Shown: piece after piece, positions 12,901 to 21,874 of the stretch
Layout: each line of letters starts with the position of its first letter
How positions within the stretch are numbered: the first letter of the stretch is position 1
Assembly (NCBI RefSeq): GCF_950023065.1
Contig: NC_088680.1
Span: 32,848,559-32,912,558 of the forward strand
DNA: 64,000 nt
Direction: 5' to 3'
Origin: Planococcus citri
Taxonomy: Eukaryota; Arthropoda; Insecta; Hemiptera; Pseudococcidae
The notes under the pieces: generated by a model
Told to the model about the DNA's origin: nothing
Seen by the model: the letters and a program-made list of their open reading frames with translations, nothing else
Database searches by the model: none
Program-made: the position numbers and the translations under genes

Positions 12901-14269
12901 CATCGTGGTTATCTTTTTTGAAAGATGAAAAAAACCTGTAAAAAATTATTGCTGATACTTAAATCAAGGGAGGACGTTCTTTAAAGGTATTTTCAGTTTG
13001 ATTATTGTGGCTGAACTGAATGTATACGTAGTGTGTGTTGTAGTGAATTAGTGTTATTCCTGTGTATTGTTTCTTCGGTTTCTTCGGTTTCAGTTTCCTG
13101 TCTCAAATTTCTGTTCAGAATGAGAGATATTCTCGTTGGGTTGAAATTTATCGCAGGTATATTTCGAATACGATGGATGAGAATTTAATGGATTAACATT
13201 AGACGCTCGAGTCGTATACTTGTACCCAGAGTAGGTAATTGATATATAATCTCAATTGTAAAATATCGTACGATACGTCTGATTGAATTATGATGCTTTC
13301 GTGTGTGGAATCTGTTATGATGTTCAAAAGGTACACCGATATAGGTGTAAAAAGACGGTAGAAAAAAAAAAGAATAAGATTAAAATTGAGTCGTTTTGCG
13401 TATAGTGGTCGTAAAAAAATAACTACTTTTTAAATTCTATTTTAGAAGTACATTTAGAGTAAACTCTCCGGATTCGACGTTGGTGTCAGCAGCGTCGAAA
13501 GATTGTATAAATTTTTATAGCAAATTCCAGCGGTTTGTTCGGTACCGGGCGAAAACAGAAAACACATAAGTTGTAAAGGGGGAATTTTATACGAGCAAAA
13601 AAATCGTAAAATTTAGAATCATTCGTTCGGTTCAATGATTCATTTCGAGCGAATCTATACAGATAGGTAGTTAGGTACGTGTAGTGTACGTTGTAAAAAT
13701 AGTCTACCTATATCGAAAGGTATATTATATGGTATATTGGTAAAAATGTAGTATAATTAAACCGCGGCTGCTGCCTTCTGAATTGCGTTATAGAAATAAT
13801 AATAACCTATGTCAACAAAAAAAAAAAAAAATACTACTAAACGAGCTAAAAATATAACCCAACAGTATTTTTCGATTCGATTCACCAGCGCGTAATAAAG
13901 CGTAGGTGAATTTCATTTCCTGTTTTTTCCCCCTTCACCGTCCATGTATATTTAAAATTTGAATGATTTTGTATGATTGTGTTTACAATAAGTATGCTGT
14001 ATACGTACGTATTTATGCGGTAGCTATGTTTGCTAATATTTTTCCAACCTTAATTAACTATTTAATTCGGTTTTACTGCCGGGTATTTAATTGTCGGGAT
14101 TTTATTATACGTTCGGATGTTTTGATAATGGCTCTGTGTCGAGTGCCTTTCAACTCCTAATGGGCATCATTTTTTATGGCTGTTTTATTTGAAAAACTGA
14201 TGAGAGTTTTCGCGTTTTATTTCACCCAAGAATGGTTTGATAATCTAGATGGATTGCAGATGACGACGA
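9901..14269. other. Non-coding left flank of the Polinton
   Basis: No recognised gene. It holds the second copy of the GGCTATA/G-run/CCGCTCGAAATTTTTT repeat (about 10318-10395), a T-homopolymer of about 27 bp at about 12312, and several G or C runs. Short open frames (10958, 11433, 11767, 13963) have no recognisable domain and overlap frames on the other strand. Confidence 0.35.
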
Positions 14270-14275
14270 GATGTC
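14270..14275 (+). repeat. Left target-site duplication GATGTC
   Basis: GATGTC immediately precedes the first base of the element and is repeated exactly at 30652-30657. Six bp is the target-duplication length known for Polintons. Confidence 0.93.
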
Positions 14276-14450
14276 AGTAGTTAAGGAGGTACTCTACGAT
14301 CAGGTGCAAGATATGCAACCCGCAACACACGCAACGTTGGCTCGCGAGTACAGTACAGGGTGGGTAATGTCATAGGCGGGGTGAGGAGGGAAACTGGTTC
14401 GCGCACATGTGACAGGATGGTGGCGTAGGTGGCGGGGAGAGGGGGGATAC
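14276..14450 (+). repeat. Left terminal inverted repeat of the Polinton
   Basis: The first 140 bp match the reverse complement of 30511-30651 almost perfectly; one visible difference is ACAGGG here versus ACGGGG in the reversed right copy. The next 35 bp still align, but with several changes (GTGGCGTAGGTGGCGGGG here against CTGGCTTAGGTGGCGGGG). The open frame at 14281-14514 on the minus strand is only a by-product of the repeat. Confidence 0.93.
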
Positions 14451-14918
14451 CCTGTACATATCTATTGAGCATAACAGGTGGTAGTTTAGCAGGGTGAAGG
14501 AGGGATGCGTGCAAAGGTATACCTATCTACATGTGTTTAATGCTATATGTTGATAGAATGGTCTAGATTTCAATTGAATCAATTAATTACCATTTGATTG
14601 TTAATTATTTCAATTAAATTTATTAGGAGGTATTTCGAGTGTTTGGGATGTGCGTGGGTATAGTACAAAATAGATGATAGAAGTTTCTGGATTTTAATTA
14701 CCTACCTATTTTGATTAATTGAATAAATACATATTTATTGGTAGAATAATCCCCCCCCTTACCCCACCCTTTCATATTATACCTATAACTGTACAAACAG
14801 CTCTTTTGTGTTTAGTTTTTTTTTTTTAGGTATAAATAAAATGAACAAACGTGATTTTTATTAATTGATTAATGTGAAGAGATTGAAAAAGTTGGGTTTT
14901 AAGGTGAAAAAAAAGAAA
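14451..14918. other. Left subterminal non-coding region of the Polinton
   Basis: AT-rich leader between the inverted repeat and the ATPase start. A short frame ATG-AAC-AAA-CGT-GAT-TTT-TAT-TAA starts at 14841. It is in phase with the ATPase but closed by TAA at 14862-14864, so it acts as an upstream ORF at most. No convincing TATA box was seen. Confidence 0.5.
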
Positions 14919-15545
14919 ATGAGTACTATAGATGTGCAATGGAAGCATCCTTTTTCTGCAATTGTGGCGGGGCCCTCGGGGTGCGGTAAAACACAGTTTG
15001 TGTTGAAATTTTTAAAACACGTAGATGAAATGTGTGATACCAAATTCTCCGAAATTGTTTGGTATTATGCAGAGTGGCAACCCTGGTATTCGCAGCATCC
15101 GTATATACGTTTTGAAGAAGGGTTGCCAAGTGGAACATTTCCAGATACTAATCCAAGGCTGGTGATAATTGATGATTTGATGCGCGAATCGGACAATAGA
15201 GTTGTGGACCTATTTACTAAGGGGTGTCATCATAAAAATATCAGTGTATTTTTCATAACTCAAAATCTGTTTCACCAAGGGAAAGGTCAGCGTGATATTT
15301 CTTTGAATGCACACTATATTATATACTTCAAGAACCCTCGAGACAAGGCACAGATACGTCATTTAGCAAGGCAGATAAGTCCAGAAGACCCAAAATTTTT
15401 GCAAGGAGCTTATACAGATGCAACATCACATCCACATGGCTATCTCTTACTTGATTTAAAGCAAGCAACGGCTGAAGAAGTGCGTTATCGGACGAATATT
15501 TTTCCTTCAGACAAAGGGTGTTATGTTTATATGCGCCGGAAGTAA
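14919..15545 (+). CDS. Polinton genome-packaging ATPase (FtsK/HerA type)
   Basis: The 208-residue ATPase is expected to pump DNA into the capsid. Walker A is GPSGCGKT at residues 18-25, Walker B is LVIIDD at 81-86, and a sensor-like FFITQN lies at 111-116, all in the order typical of Polinton and PRD1-type packaging ATPases. I chose ATG 14919 because an in-phase TAA at 14862 closes the frame upstream and the codon at 14865 is TTG. It is the first gene of the plus-strand morphogenesis block. AATAAA overlaps the stop (15545-15550) and could be its poly(A) signal. Length is normal for the family and the frame is intact. Confidence 0.93.
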   Translation: MSTIDVQWKHPFSAIVAGPSGCGKTQFVLKFLKHVDEMCDTKFSEIVWYYAEWQPWYSQHPYIRFEEGLPSGTFPDTNPRLVIIDDLMRESDNRVVDLFTKGCHHKNISVFFITQNLFHQGKGQRDISLNAHYIIYFKNPRDKAQIRHLARQISPEDPKFLQGAYTDATSHPHGYLLLDLKQATAEEVRYRTNIFPSDKGCYVYMRRK

Positions 15546-15591
15546 ATAAATAAATATCAAATATTTTTCTTAAATTCATTAGTTTAGAAAA

Positions 15592-15924
15592 ATGTCTCGT
15601 AACGTAAAGAACAACATTGAGCTTCTAAGAGCTCTACATAAAGTAAAGGGTACTCAACGTTCGAATATTTTGAAAAATGCTGATGCTAGTTTGGTGAATG
15701 CTATCTGTGAATGTGCTTTAAATACTTTAAAAGGTGTAGTACCATTGAATTCTCATCAGAAGAAGAATTTGTCTCGTTACAAGAAGTTAATGCGTACGCT
15801 TGTTCAAAGAAAATCTTCTTGGAAACATAAACGTAAAAATTTGGTTCAGACTGGCAATGGTGTATTTTTACCAATTCTCCTTGGCGCGGCATTGAACACC
15901 TTACTCAACTATTTTACAACATAG
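15592..15924 (+). CDS. Small basic conserved Polinton protein
   Basis: The 110-residue protein has a helical N-terminal half with the motif ICECALNTLKG (residues 38-48) and a lysine/arginine-rich stretch (about 59-84). It ends in a glycine and hydrophobic tail, GVFLPILLGAALNTLLNYF (about 90-108). Proteins of this plan are a recurrent companion of Polinton and adintovirus capsid genes. A small virion or core component that contacts DNA and membrane or capsid is plausible, but I infer that only from composition and position. It lies 47 bp after the ATPase and only 4 bp before the next gene, as in a compact late-gene block. The function is not known to me. Confidence 0.7.
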   Translation: MSRNVKNNIELLRALHKVKGTQRSNILKNADASLVNAICECALNTLKGVVPLNSHQKKNLSRYKKLMRTLVQRKSSWKHKRKNLVQTGNGVFLPILLGAALNTLLNYFTT

Positions 15925-15928
15925 TGAT

Positions 15929-16759
15929 ATGGAAAATGTTAAGAAAATGTTGCTTGTTCCGGCAGAAGCCTGGAACAATGTTCAAACACCAGACCCTACA
16001 CCCTCTATAACACAGACATATACACAGGAACCTTCTTTAACAGGACCAGCTAAACTAAGTATACACGAATTAGAGAAAGACATGTCGAGAGTATTGAATG
16101 ACGGGCATATGGATGATCATGAGAAGTGGAACCTTTACTATCAGACTTTACAAAAGTTTTTTCACAAATCAAGTTTAGCAAGAAAACCTATAGTGCTCCC
16201 AATAGTTGAAAAACCTGCAGATTATAATTCCATAAGAACTATTCCATCTCGAGAAGCTCAGCAACCAATACATGAAAGTAGTCGAAGTTTGTCAGAGCAT
16301 CAAATTGTGGCACCTCTACCAAAAACAATTAAGCAAAAAGCAGTACGATTTCTCAACTGGATTAGAGATACACATGTTATTACTTGGGATGATGCAGGGG
16401 TAGTATACATTAAAGGGAAAAAAATACCTGGATCCAATATTGCAGATTTAGTGAGTGATTATCTAAGGAATCGAATTACAGTAGGTCCAGCAAATGGTTG
16501 GTATACTTTTGGTCATGCTTTGCAAGAGTTGAATGTACCAAGAGATTTTATTGGAAATACTCTGAGATGGAAAGCATTGGCTCAAATGTCTCCCATTTAT
16601 GAAGAGGATTACAGTGGGGTTGAACGTATATCTGACAACTCACCACACTTTCCATTAACTCGTTCACAGAGCAGGAGTTCGCTTCCAGAAAGACATCTCA
16701 TAACTGGGAAAAAGAGACACTCGTGGTTATCTTATAATAATGGCACCCACAAATATTGA
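15929..16759 (+). CDS. Conserved Polinton protein of 276 residues, function unknown
   Basis: The N-terminal region is low in structure and rich in P, T and S (residues 15-45). It is followed by a helix with LNDGHMDDHEKWNLYYQTLQ (56-75) and a C-terminal conserved domain at about 130-215 containing ITWDDAGVVYIKGKKIPGSN and DLVSDYLRNR. I recognise this domain as a frequent neighbour of Polinton structural genes in invertebrates but know no biochemical function for it. ATG 15929 is 4 bp after the previous stop. The 3' end overlaps the integrase start by 20 bp, which argues for joint expression. A structural or scaffolding role is inference from position only. Confidence 0.7.
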   Translation: MENVKKMLLVPAEAWNNVQTPDPTPSITQTYTQEPSLTGPAKLSIHELEKDMSRVLNDGHMDDHEKWNLYYQTLQKFFHKSSLARKPIVLPIVEKPADYNSIRTIPSREAQQPIHESSRSLSEHQIVAPLPKTIKQKAVRFLNWIRDTHVITWDDAGVVYIKGKKIPGSNIADLVSDYLRNRITVGPANGWYTFGHALQELNVPRDFIGNTLRWKALAQMSPIYEEDYSGVERISDNSPHFPLTRSQSRSSLPERHLITGKKRHSWLSYNNGTHKY

Positions 16760-17843
16760 TAAAATTTCAAATGTTTTAGAAAAATTATATTATAATGTAA
16801 CTGACCCTGTGTCATTTTCTGGTGCACAACCTTTGATAAAACGTACTAAACATGAAGCACAACCAACAGAAGTGAAGAACTGGCTACAAGGTCAAGACAC
16901 ATATACACTTTATAAGCCAGCACGACGTAATTTTAAAAGAAACCAGTACATAGTGAATAATATCAATGATATTTGGCAAGCAGATTTGGTAGACTTACAA
17001 AGTTTGAGCAAACACAATGATGGTATGAAGTACTTATTAACAGTAATTGATGTGTTTAGTAAAAAAGCATTTGTGGAACCTTTAAAAACAAAGAAAGCAA
17101 AAGATATCATTGAAGCATTTGAGAAAATCATTCAGCATGGAAATTCAAGGCCTAGTAATTTACAAACAGATAAAGGGAGTGAATTTATTGCTGGAGAAGT
17201 ACAAGCTTTTTTCAAGAAAAATAATATTAATAATTTTACTACCCAAAACCCTGATGTTAAAGCAGCGGTTGTTGAACGTTTCAATAGGACTTTGAAAACT
17301 AGAATGTGGCGTTACTTACATTATACAAACACTTACCGTTATATAGATGTTTTGAAAGATTTAGTAGAAGCCTATAATAGTTCGTATCATCGTACCATCC
17401 ATATGGCTCCCAATAATGTGAATACAGGTAATATTTTAACAGTGTATAAAAATACTTATGGTGACTTGAGTTTGACCAACAAGGCTCTTTACAAGAAACC
17501 AAAATTTAGAGTAGGGGACTATGTGAGATTGGTGAAAGGAAAGGGAACTTTTGAAAAAGGGTATGAGACAAATTTTACAGAGGAAGTGTTTAAGGTTGAA
17601 AAAGTTATAGGGCATCAGCTTCCTACATATGAAATAGAAGATTTAAGTGGGGAGCCTGTTGATGGTAAATTTTATGAAGCTGAACTACAGAAGGTTGCAT
17701 TTAATCCAGGTGCCGAATTCAAAATAGATAAAATATTGCGAACTAAAGGAAAAGGAGCCAGTAAGCAAGTGCTTGTCAAGTGGAGAGGTTATCCTGATTC
17801 GTTCAACTCTTGGATTTATGCTAAAGATTTAATTGATGTATAA
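16740..17843 (+). CDS. Retroviral-type integrase with C-terminal chromodomain
   Basis: The 367-residue integrase inserts the linear element into host DNA. The rve catalytic core has the triad D82 (in IWQADLVDL), D144 (in LQTDKGSEF) and E179 (in VVERFNRTLK). The last two are 35 residues apart, the DD35E spacing of retroviral and Polinton integrases. A chromodomain closes the protein at about 325-367 (FKIDKIL, VLVKWRGYP, SWIYAKDL) and may tether integration to modified chromatin. No clear HHCC zinc finger is visible at the N-terminus. ATG 16740 overlaps the previous gene by 20 bp. All catalytic residues are present, consistent with the exact GATGTC duplication at the element ends. Confidence 0.95.
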   Translation: MAPTNIDKISNVLEKLYYNVTDPVSFSGAQPLIKRTKHEAQPTEVKNWLQGQDTYTLYKPARRNFKRNQYIVNNINDIWQADLVDLQSLSKHNDGMKYLLTVIDVFSKKAFVEPLKTKKAKDIIEAFEKIIQHGNSRPSNLQTDKGSEFIAGEVQAFFKKNNINNFTTQNPDVKAAVVERFNRTLKTRMWRYLHYTNTYRYIDVLKDLVEAYNSSYHRTIHMAPNNVNTGNILTVYKNTYGDLSLTNKALYKKPKFRVGDYVRLVKGKGTFEKGYETNFTEEVFKVEKVIGHQLPTYEIEDLSGEPVDGKFYEAELQKVAFNPGAEFKIDKILRTKGKGASKQVLVKWRGYPDSFNSWIYAKDLIDV

Positions 17844-17864
17844 AGTAGGAAAAAGAGCAAAAAT

Positions 17865-18761
17865 ATGTTTAACAACTCGTTTTACATTACTTTACCTAGC
17901 AATGCCTCAATGCAACTCTATCCAGAGAATACTTTGGCATCTTATACAAACAAATTGGCACATCGAGTTTCATTAAAGGAAGATGATTGGGAAGTTGGTC
18001 TTGTTGAAATTCAATATCCTGCTGTATTTGCCAACATTAAAACTAAAGATGTTTGGGTAGCTGTAAGTTACACATATAATTTGGCTCAAAAAAAGAAACT
18101 CATAGCTATGCCTGATGGTATTTATGATACAATTGATAACCTTCTATCTCTTCTTAATGAAAAATTCAAATTTCCCCCTAGTATTGGTTTGGAATTTGAG
18201 TATTTGAGCAATATCAACAGAATAAAGACCACACTTACTTTTGATATGGACAAGAAAATTTCTACCATTTCTTTGAGCCCTATTCTAGCAACTGTACTTG
18301 GATTTATTTTACCAGTTGAGGCTGAAAATATAGTATCATTTATTTTATACACAGATTACGAAGGTGTTGAAAAAAGTTCCAGTTCAAACATACACAACCA
18401 AATTTTACTAAGCTTGAAAGAGACAGTCAATTCTGCTGTTATCCTAAAATCTCCCTATCCTCCTAGTCTTGAATTTGGTATACCACCCCACATGTATATA
18501 TACTCAGACATTGTAGCACCCAATTTCATAGGCGATGTACTAGCGCCTCTACTAAGAATAATAAAAATCGGTGAAATTGGAAAAGATATCTGTCAAACAT
18601 TTACAGAACCTTACTATATACCAGTGTTGAAACGAGATTTTGAGACAATTGAAATAAATATAAGGAAAGACAACGGCAGTCCGGTTCCATTCTTATCTGG
18701 GAAGTTGAACGTGCGGTTGCATTTTAGACGTTATGGCCCGTTATCGCAGAAATCCAATTAA
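17865..18761 (+). CDS. Minor capsid protein (penton, single jelly-roll)
   Basis: The 298-residue protein starts with FYITLPSNASMQLYPENTLA, followed by YTNKLAHRVSLKEDDWEVGL and VEIQYP. This opening is the characteristic start of the Polinton and adintovirus penton protein, known to have a single jelly-roll fold and to occupy capsid vertices. The rest is a beta-rich sequence without membrane segments, ending in NVRLHFRRYG. It follows the integrase by 21 bp. Its end overlaps the core protein start by 29 bp in another frame, and the major capsid gene follows two genes on. Length is normal and the frame intact. Confidence 0.88.
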   Translation: MFNNSFYITLPSNASMQLYPENTLASYTNKLAHRVSLKEDDWEVGLVEIQYPAVFANIKTKDVWVAVSYTYNLAQKKKLIAMPDGIYDTIDNLLSLLNEKFKFPPSIGLEFEYLSNINRIKTTLTFDMDKKISTISLSPILATVLGFILPVEAENIVSFILYTDYEGVEKSSSSNIHNQILLSLKETVNSAVILKSPYPPSLEFGIPPHMYIYSDIVAPNFIGDVLAPLLRIIKIGEIGKDICQTFTEPYYIPVLKRDFETIEINIRKDNGSPVPFLSGKLNVRLHFRRYGPLSQKSN

Positions 18762-19293
18762 TCGTTATGATGAATACTATCAACTGCAAGCTGGTGGTAG
18801 TGGTATGGCGTACTTTCAAGGCTCTCCTTATCAGAGGGGGCATGGCATTGGCAGTTTTCTTGGAGGCCTTTTTAGAGGTGCTTTACCATTACTTAAATCT
18901 GGAGCAAGAGCTGTTGGAAAAGAACTGTTACAATGTGGTATTAATGTACTTGATGATTTACCTGAGACAAATTTGAAGGACTCTGTAAATGTTCGCACTG
19001 GCGAAGCTGTTAAAAATCTCAAACGTAAAGCTGTTGATGCTGTGTTTGGTGGGAATATGCAAGGTAAAGGGTATAAAACTAAACGTAAAAGAAAAACTAC
19101 TCAGTCAAAACGTAAATCTCGTGGTGCAAAGACGAAGAAGACTTCGCGTTCCAGTAAGAAAATCAAGAAGACTGTAAAACAGAAGAAGACTAGGAAAACT
19201 TCAAAGCCTAGAAAGAAAGTAGTAAAGCGTTGTCAACAGTCAAAGGCAAAAAGAGATAAATACGCAATTTTATCAGGCGACATTTTTTCATAA
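18733..19293 (+). CDS. Basic virion core protein with glycine-rich amphipathic head
   Basis: The 186-residue protein has two parts. Residues 26-66 contain YFQGSPYQRGHGIGSFLGGL and an amphipathic helix-like stretch; this block is a hallmark of Polinton/adintovirus core proteins and recalls adenovirus pVI/pX. Residues 113-178 are a Lys/Arg/Ser/Thr-rich, histone-like tail (KRKRKTTQSKRKSRGAKTKK and similar), suited to DNA condensation. Between them MQGKG (109-113) fits the adenain consensus (M/I/L)-X-G-X-G, so the element's own protease could separate head from tail. ATG 18733 lies inside the penton gene (29-bp overlap), and the major capsid gene follows 19 bp later. The exact virion role is inferred. 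Confidence 0.8.
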   Translation: MARYRRNPINRYDEYYQLQAGGSGMAYFQGSPYQRGHGIGSFLGGLFRGALPLLKSGARAVGKELLQCGINVLDDLPETNLKDSVNVRTGEAVKNLKRKAVDAVFGGNMQGKGYKTKRKRKTTQSKRKSRGAKTKKTSRSSKKIKKTVKQKKTRKTSKPRKKVVKRCQQSKAKRDKYAILSGDIFS

Positions 19294-19312
19294 ATAGACA
19301 CATCCATACATC

Positions 19313-20623
19313 ATGTCATTCTTACACATAGATTCTTGTGAGTGCACCAAGTCTGAATTAGATCTATTCGCACTACCACCTACACAAATTGCTATAGAAC
19401 GCGGAGAATGGGTTGAGTATAAGCCAATATCTGCTCTCAACAACGACTCACCTCAAATTGAGTTTACAGTACCAGGCATTGGTGAAGAATACATGGACTT
19501 GTCTCATACTTTGCTTTATGTAAAGGTAAAGGTTGTAAAATCTGATGGTACAGCTATAGGAGATACTGAAGCAGTGGCGCCTGTAAATAACTGGATGCAT
19601 TCTCTTTTTTCTCAAGTTGATATTTTTCTAAATCAAAGGCAAATATCTACACCAACTGGCAATTATGCCTATAGAGCATACATTGAAAATATTCTCAACT
19701 ACAATTCGGATTCTAAGAGCACCCATTTAAAAAATGTGATGTTTTATGCTGATGATTCAACTAAAATGAATGATCATGCCCAGAACGAAGGATTCAAAAA
19801 ACGTCAAGCGCTCCTTGCAGGCAGTAAAGCTGTTGAAATGGTTGGACATTTACACTGTGATCTATTCAATCATGATAGAGCATTACTGAATGGAGTTGAG
19901 CTTAGATTACGTTTAATTAGTTCTCGACCTTCCTTTGCCCTAATGACTAGCACTACCAACGAATACAAAATACAATTCTTAGATGCAGCATTATGCATAA
20001 GAAAAATGAAGCTAAACCCAAGCATACTTATAGCGCATTCAAGAACCTTGGAAAAGTGTAGTGCAAAATATCCTATTACAAGGGTGGATGTAAAAACTAC
20101 AACTTTGGCTTTAGGTCTTCGTAGTTACACTGTTGATAATCTCATTAATGGTCAGCTCCCAAAACGTATAATTTTAGGTTTGGTTAACAATAAGGCAACT
20201 AATGGGGATTTTAAAACCAATCCTTTCAATTTTCAACACTTCAATCTCAACTACTTGTGTTTGTATATTGATGGTCATCAAGTTCCTTCTAGAGCATTAC
20301 AGCCAGACTATAAAAACTCTCTCTATGCTGAAGCCTACAACACATTATTTGGTGGTACTGGTATTCATTATTCCAACCATACTCATACAATTTCTAAAGA
20401 AGATTATATTGGCGGGTATGCTCTGTACTGTTATGACCTTACTCAGGATCTGACAGCTCATTTACCAACACACTGGAATCTTGTACGTCATGGTTGTGTG
20501 CGTGTTGACCTAGGTTTTGCTGACGCTATAGAGGAACCTGTCAACATGATTCTCTACGCTGAGTATGATAACATTATTGAAATAGATAAAAGGAGAAACG
20601 TTTCTATTGATTTTGGAAATTAA
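19313..20623 (+). CDS. Major capsid protein (hexon-like, double jelly-roll)
   Basis: The 436-residue protein starts MSFLHIDSCECTKSELDLFA and continues with PPTQIAIERGEWVEYKPIS and GEEYMDLSHTLLYVKVKV, the conserved opening of Polinton major capsid proteins. Later conserved strings include VDIFLNQRQIS, YAYRAYIENILNY and CYDLTQDL near the C-terminus (about 375-385). Krupovic and co-workers predicted the family to form double-jelly-roll trimers. The length is at the short end for the family but no deletion is obvious. It closes the late structural block and is followed by a 131-bp spacer containing the promoter of the next pair of genes. Confidence 0.92.
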   Translation: MSFLHIDSCECTKSELDLFALPPTQIAIERGEWVEYKPISALNNDSPQIEFTVPGIGEEYMDLSHTLLYVKVKVVKSDGTAIGDTEAVAPVNNWMHSLFSQVDIFLNQRQISTPTGNYAYRAYIENILNYNSDSKSTHLKNVMFYADDSTKMNDHAQNEGFKKRQALLAGSKAVEMVGHLHCDLFNHDRALLNGVELRLRLISSRPSFALMTSTTNEYKIQFLDAALCIRKMKLNPSILIAHSRTLEKCSAKYPITRVDVKTTTLALGLRSYTVDNLINGQLPKRIILGLVNNKATNGDFKTNPFNFQHFNLNYLCLYIDGHQVPSRALQPDYKNSLYAEAYNTLFGGTGIHYSNHTHTISKEDYIGGYALYCYDLTQDLTAHLPTHWNLVRHGCVRVDLGFADAIEEPVNMILYAEYDNIIEIDKRRNVSIDFGN

Positions 20624-20687
20624 ACTTCCAATATGGGTAGTATTTTGATAATAGTTGATGTGAAGGGAGGGGGTAGTAGAAAAATGT

Positions 20688-20720
20688 TATAAAAATGCAG
20701 GTAATCCAAAGCTCTCATTC
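20688..20720 (+). promoter_or_regulatory. Probable RNA polymerase II core promoter (TATA + Inr)
   Basis: TATAAAAA at 20688-20695 is followed by TCATTC at 20715-20720, which matches the arthropod initiator TCA(G/T)T(T/C). The expected start A lies 29 bp downstream of the TATA box, the canonical spacing. It stands in the spacer between the major capsid gene and the next ORF (ATG 20755), so it would give a leader of about 38 nt. Confidence 0.6.
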
Positions 20721-20754
20721 TACTTTGAAAATAATAATCAAAAGGTAAACAGGC

Positions 20755-21351
20755 ATGGGTGAGTTCATAGTTGACTTCCAGGCATTCAAAGACAATTGTA
20801 ATAATTTCATACTGAAAGAAGTGTCTGTTGTATCAGTACATTCGCATATTTTTGCTCACTGTGTTGTGAAATCACCTTTTCATTTAGAAGAGTTATCTCC
20901 TAAGAAACAGCGTGAAGTGAACTGGCTGTCTGAAAAGTACCATGGAATATTATGGAAGGATGGTTATACCAGTGTGGATGAAGCCATACACCTTATACAA
21001 GACATAACTCAGAATGCTAGTTTAGTTCTCTCAAAAGGGTTGGAGCGGGCAAAATTTCTGGAAAAAATAACTAAGAAGCCAACATTGGATTTAGATACTA
21101 TAGGCTGTCCTACCATACGCCAATTATTCCACTCCAATTCGCACTATATATGCCCTCTTCCAAGACATAGTGTTGAGAGTGTTCAAAATAATGGTTATAT
21201 TTGCTCAGTGGTAGCAGTTTTAAAGTATAAATCCTGGTATCTGGACTACTCTATCAATCATTCAAAAATTATTCTTCAGATTGAAGATAAAGACCATGAA
21301 TACGATACAGTTAAAGAGAGACTTGATCTCCCACATTCTCTCCACTCATGA
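20755..21351 (+). CDS. Conserved Polinton-associated protein, possibly exonuclease-like
   Basis: The 198-residue protein starts FIVDFQAFKDNCNNFILKEV, followed by HGILWKDGY (about 63-71), a KGLERAKFL motif (about 94-102), a GCPTIRQL motif (about 117-124) and a C/H-containing tail (YICPLPRHS, about 131-139). I recognise this combination from proteins adjacent to Polinton proteases in arthropods. The acid-X-(E/Q) motif near residues 6-8 followed by a spaced helical domain resembles DEDD-type exonucleases, but the second residue is Q, so activity is doubtful. It overlaps the protease gene by 56 bp in another frame, implying a shared transcript. Confidence 0.6.
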   Translation: MGEFIVDFQAFKDNCNNFILKEVSVVSVHSHIFAHCVVKSPFHLEELSPKKQREVNWLSEKYHGILWKDGYTSVDEAIHLIQDITQNASLVLSKGLERAKFLEKITKKPTLDLDTIGCPTIRQLFHSNSHYICPLPRHSVESVQNNGYICSVVAVLKYKSWYLDYSINHSKIILQIEDKDHEYDTVKERLDLPHSLHS

Positions 21352-21874
21352 AAATGTTTATGCTGCAGATTGCCTACCTGTTTCAAAAGTAACTCTGCCT
21401 TGTTCAGTAGTAGTAAATTTGGATACTAGCAAACAAAAAGGTAGTCATTGGGTATGCATTCATATAGATGCACAAGAAAAAGCAGAGTATTTTGATAGTT
21501 ATGGTTTTCCTCCAATGCGCCGTGAATTTGTTTCATTCATGCAGAAAAATTCCAAGCTTTGGACATATAATACTCTAGGCCTTCAAGATTACTTTTCTAC
21601 TGTGTGTGGCAAATATTGTATCATGTACCTGTACTTCAAAACACGACACTATACAATGAAAGATTTCTTAGGGCTATTTTCAAATGACAGGATGAATAAT
21701 GATTTATTGGTTGATTACTTGTATTCAAAGATTATTCTAGAAAAGAATCGAAAACGAGTTTTAAAACAAGTTCTACAGAAAACTCCAGAAATTTCCCCTT
21801 TGTTGAATAGTCTATTAAAACATCTTGGCGCTAAAAGTAATTGTAGGGTATCTAGGTTGTTTCTCATTGGCTAA
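21296..21874 (+). CDS. Adenain-like cysteine protease (virion maturation protease)
   Basis: The 192-residue protein of the C5/ULP-like protease clan would process capsid and core proteins. Catalytic residues fit adenain: H51 in GSHWVCIHID, acid D67 in EYFDSYG, oxyanion Q97 in GLQDYFS and nucleophile C104 in TVCGKYC. The Q-to-C spacing of seven matches adenain. ATG 21296 is used because the earlier in-frame codon at 21281 is TTG. The gene starts inside the preceding ORF. Its probable substrate is the core protein, which carries a matching MQGKG site. The C-terminal extension (about 150-192) is basic. The frame is intact. Confidence 0.93.
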   Translation: MNTIQLKRDLISHILSTHENVYAADCLPVSKVTLPCSVVVNLDTSKQKGSHWVCIHIDAQEKAEYFDSYGFPPMRREFVSFMQKNSKLWTYNTLGLQDYFSTVCGKYCIMYLYFKTRHYTMKDFLGLFSNDRMNNDLLVDYLYSKIILEKNRKRVLKQVLQKTPEISPLLNSLLKHLGAKSNCRVSRLFLIG

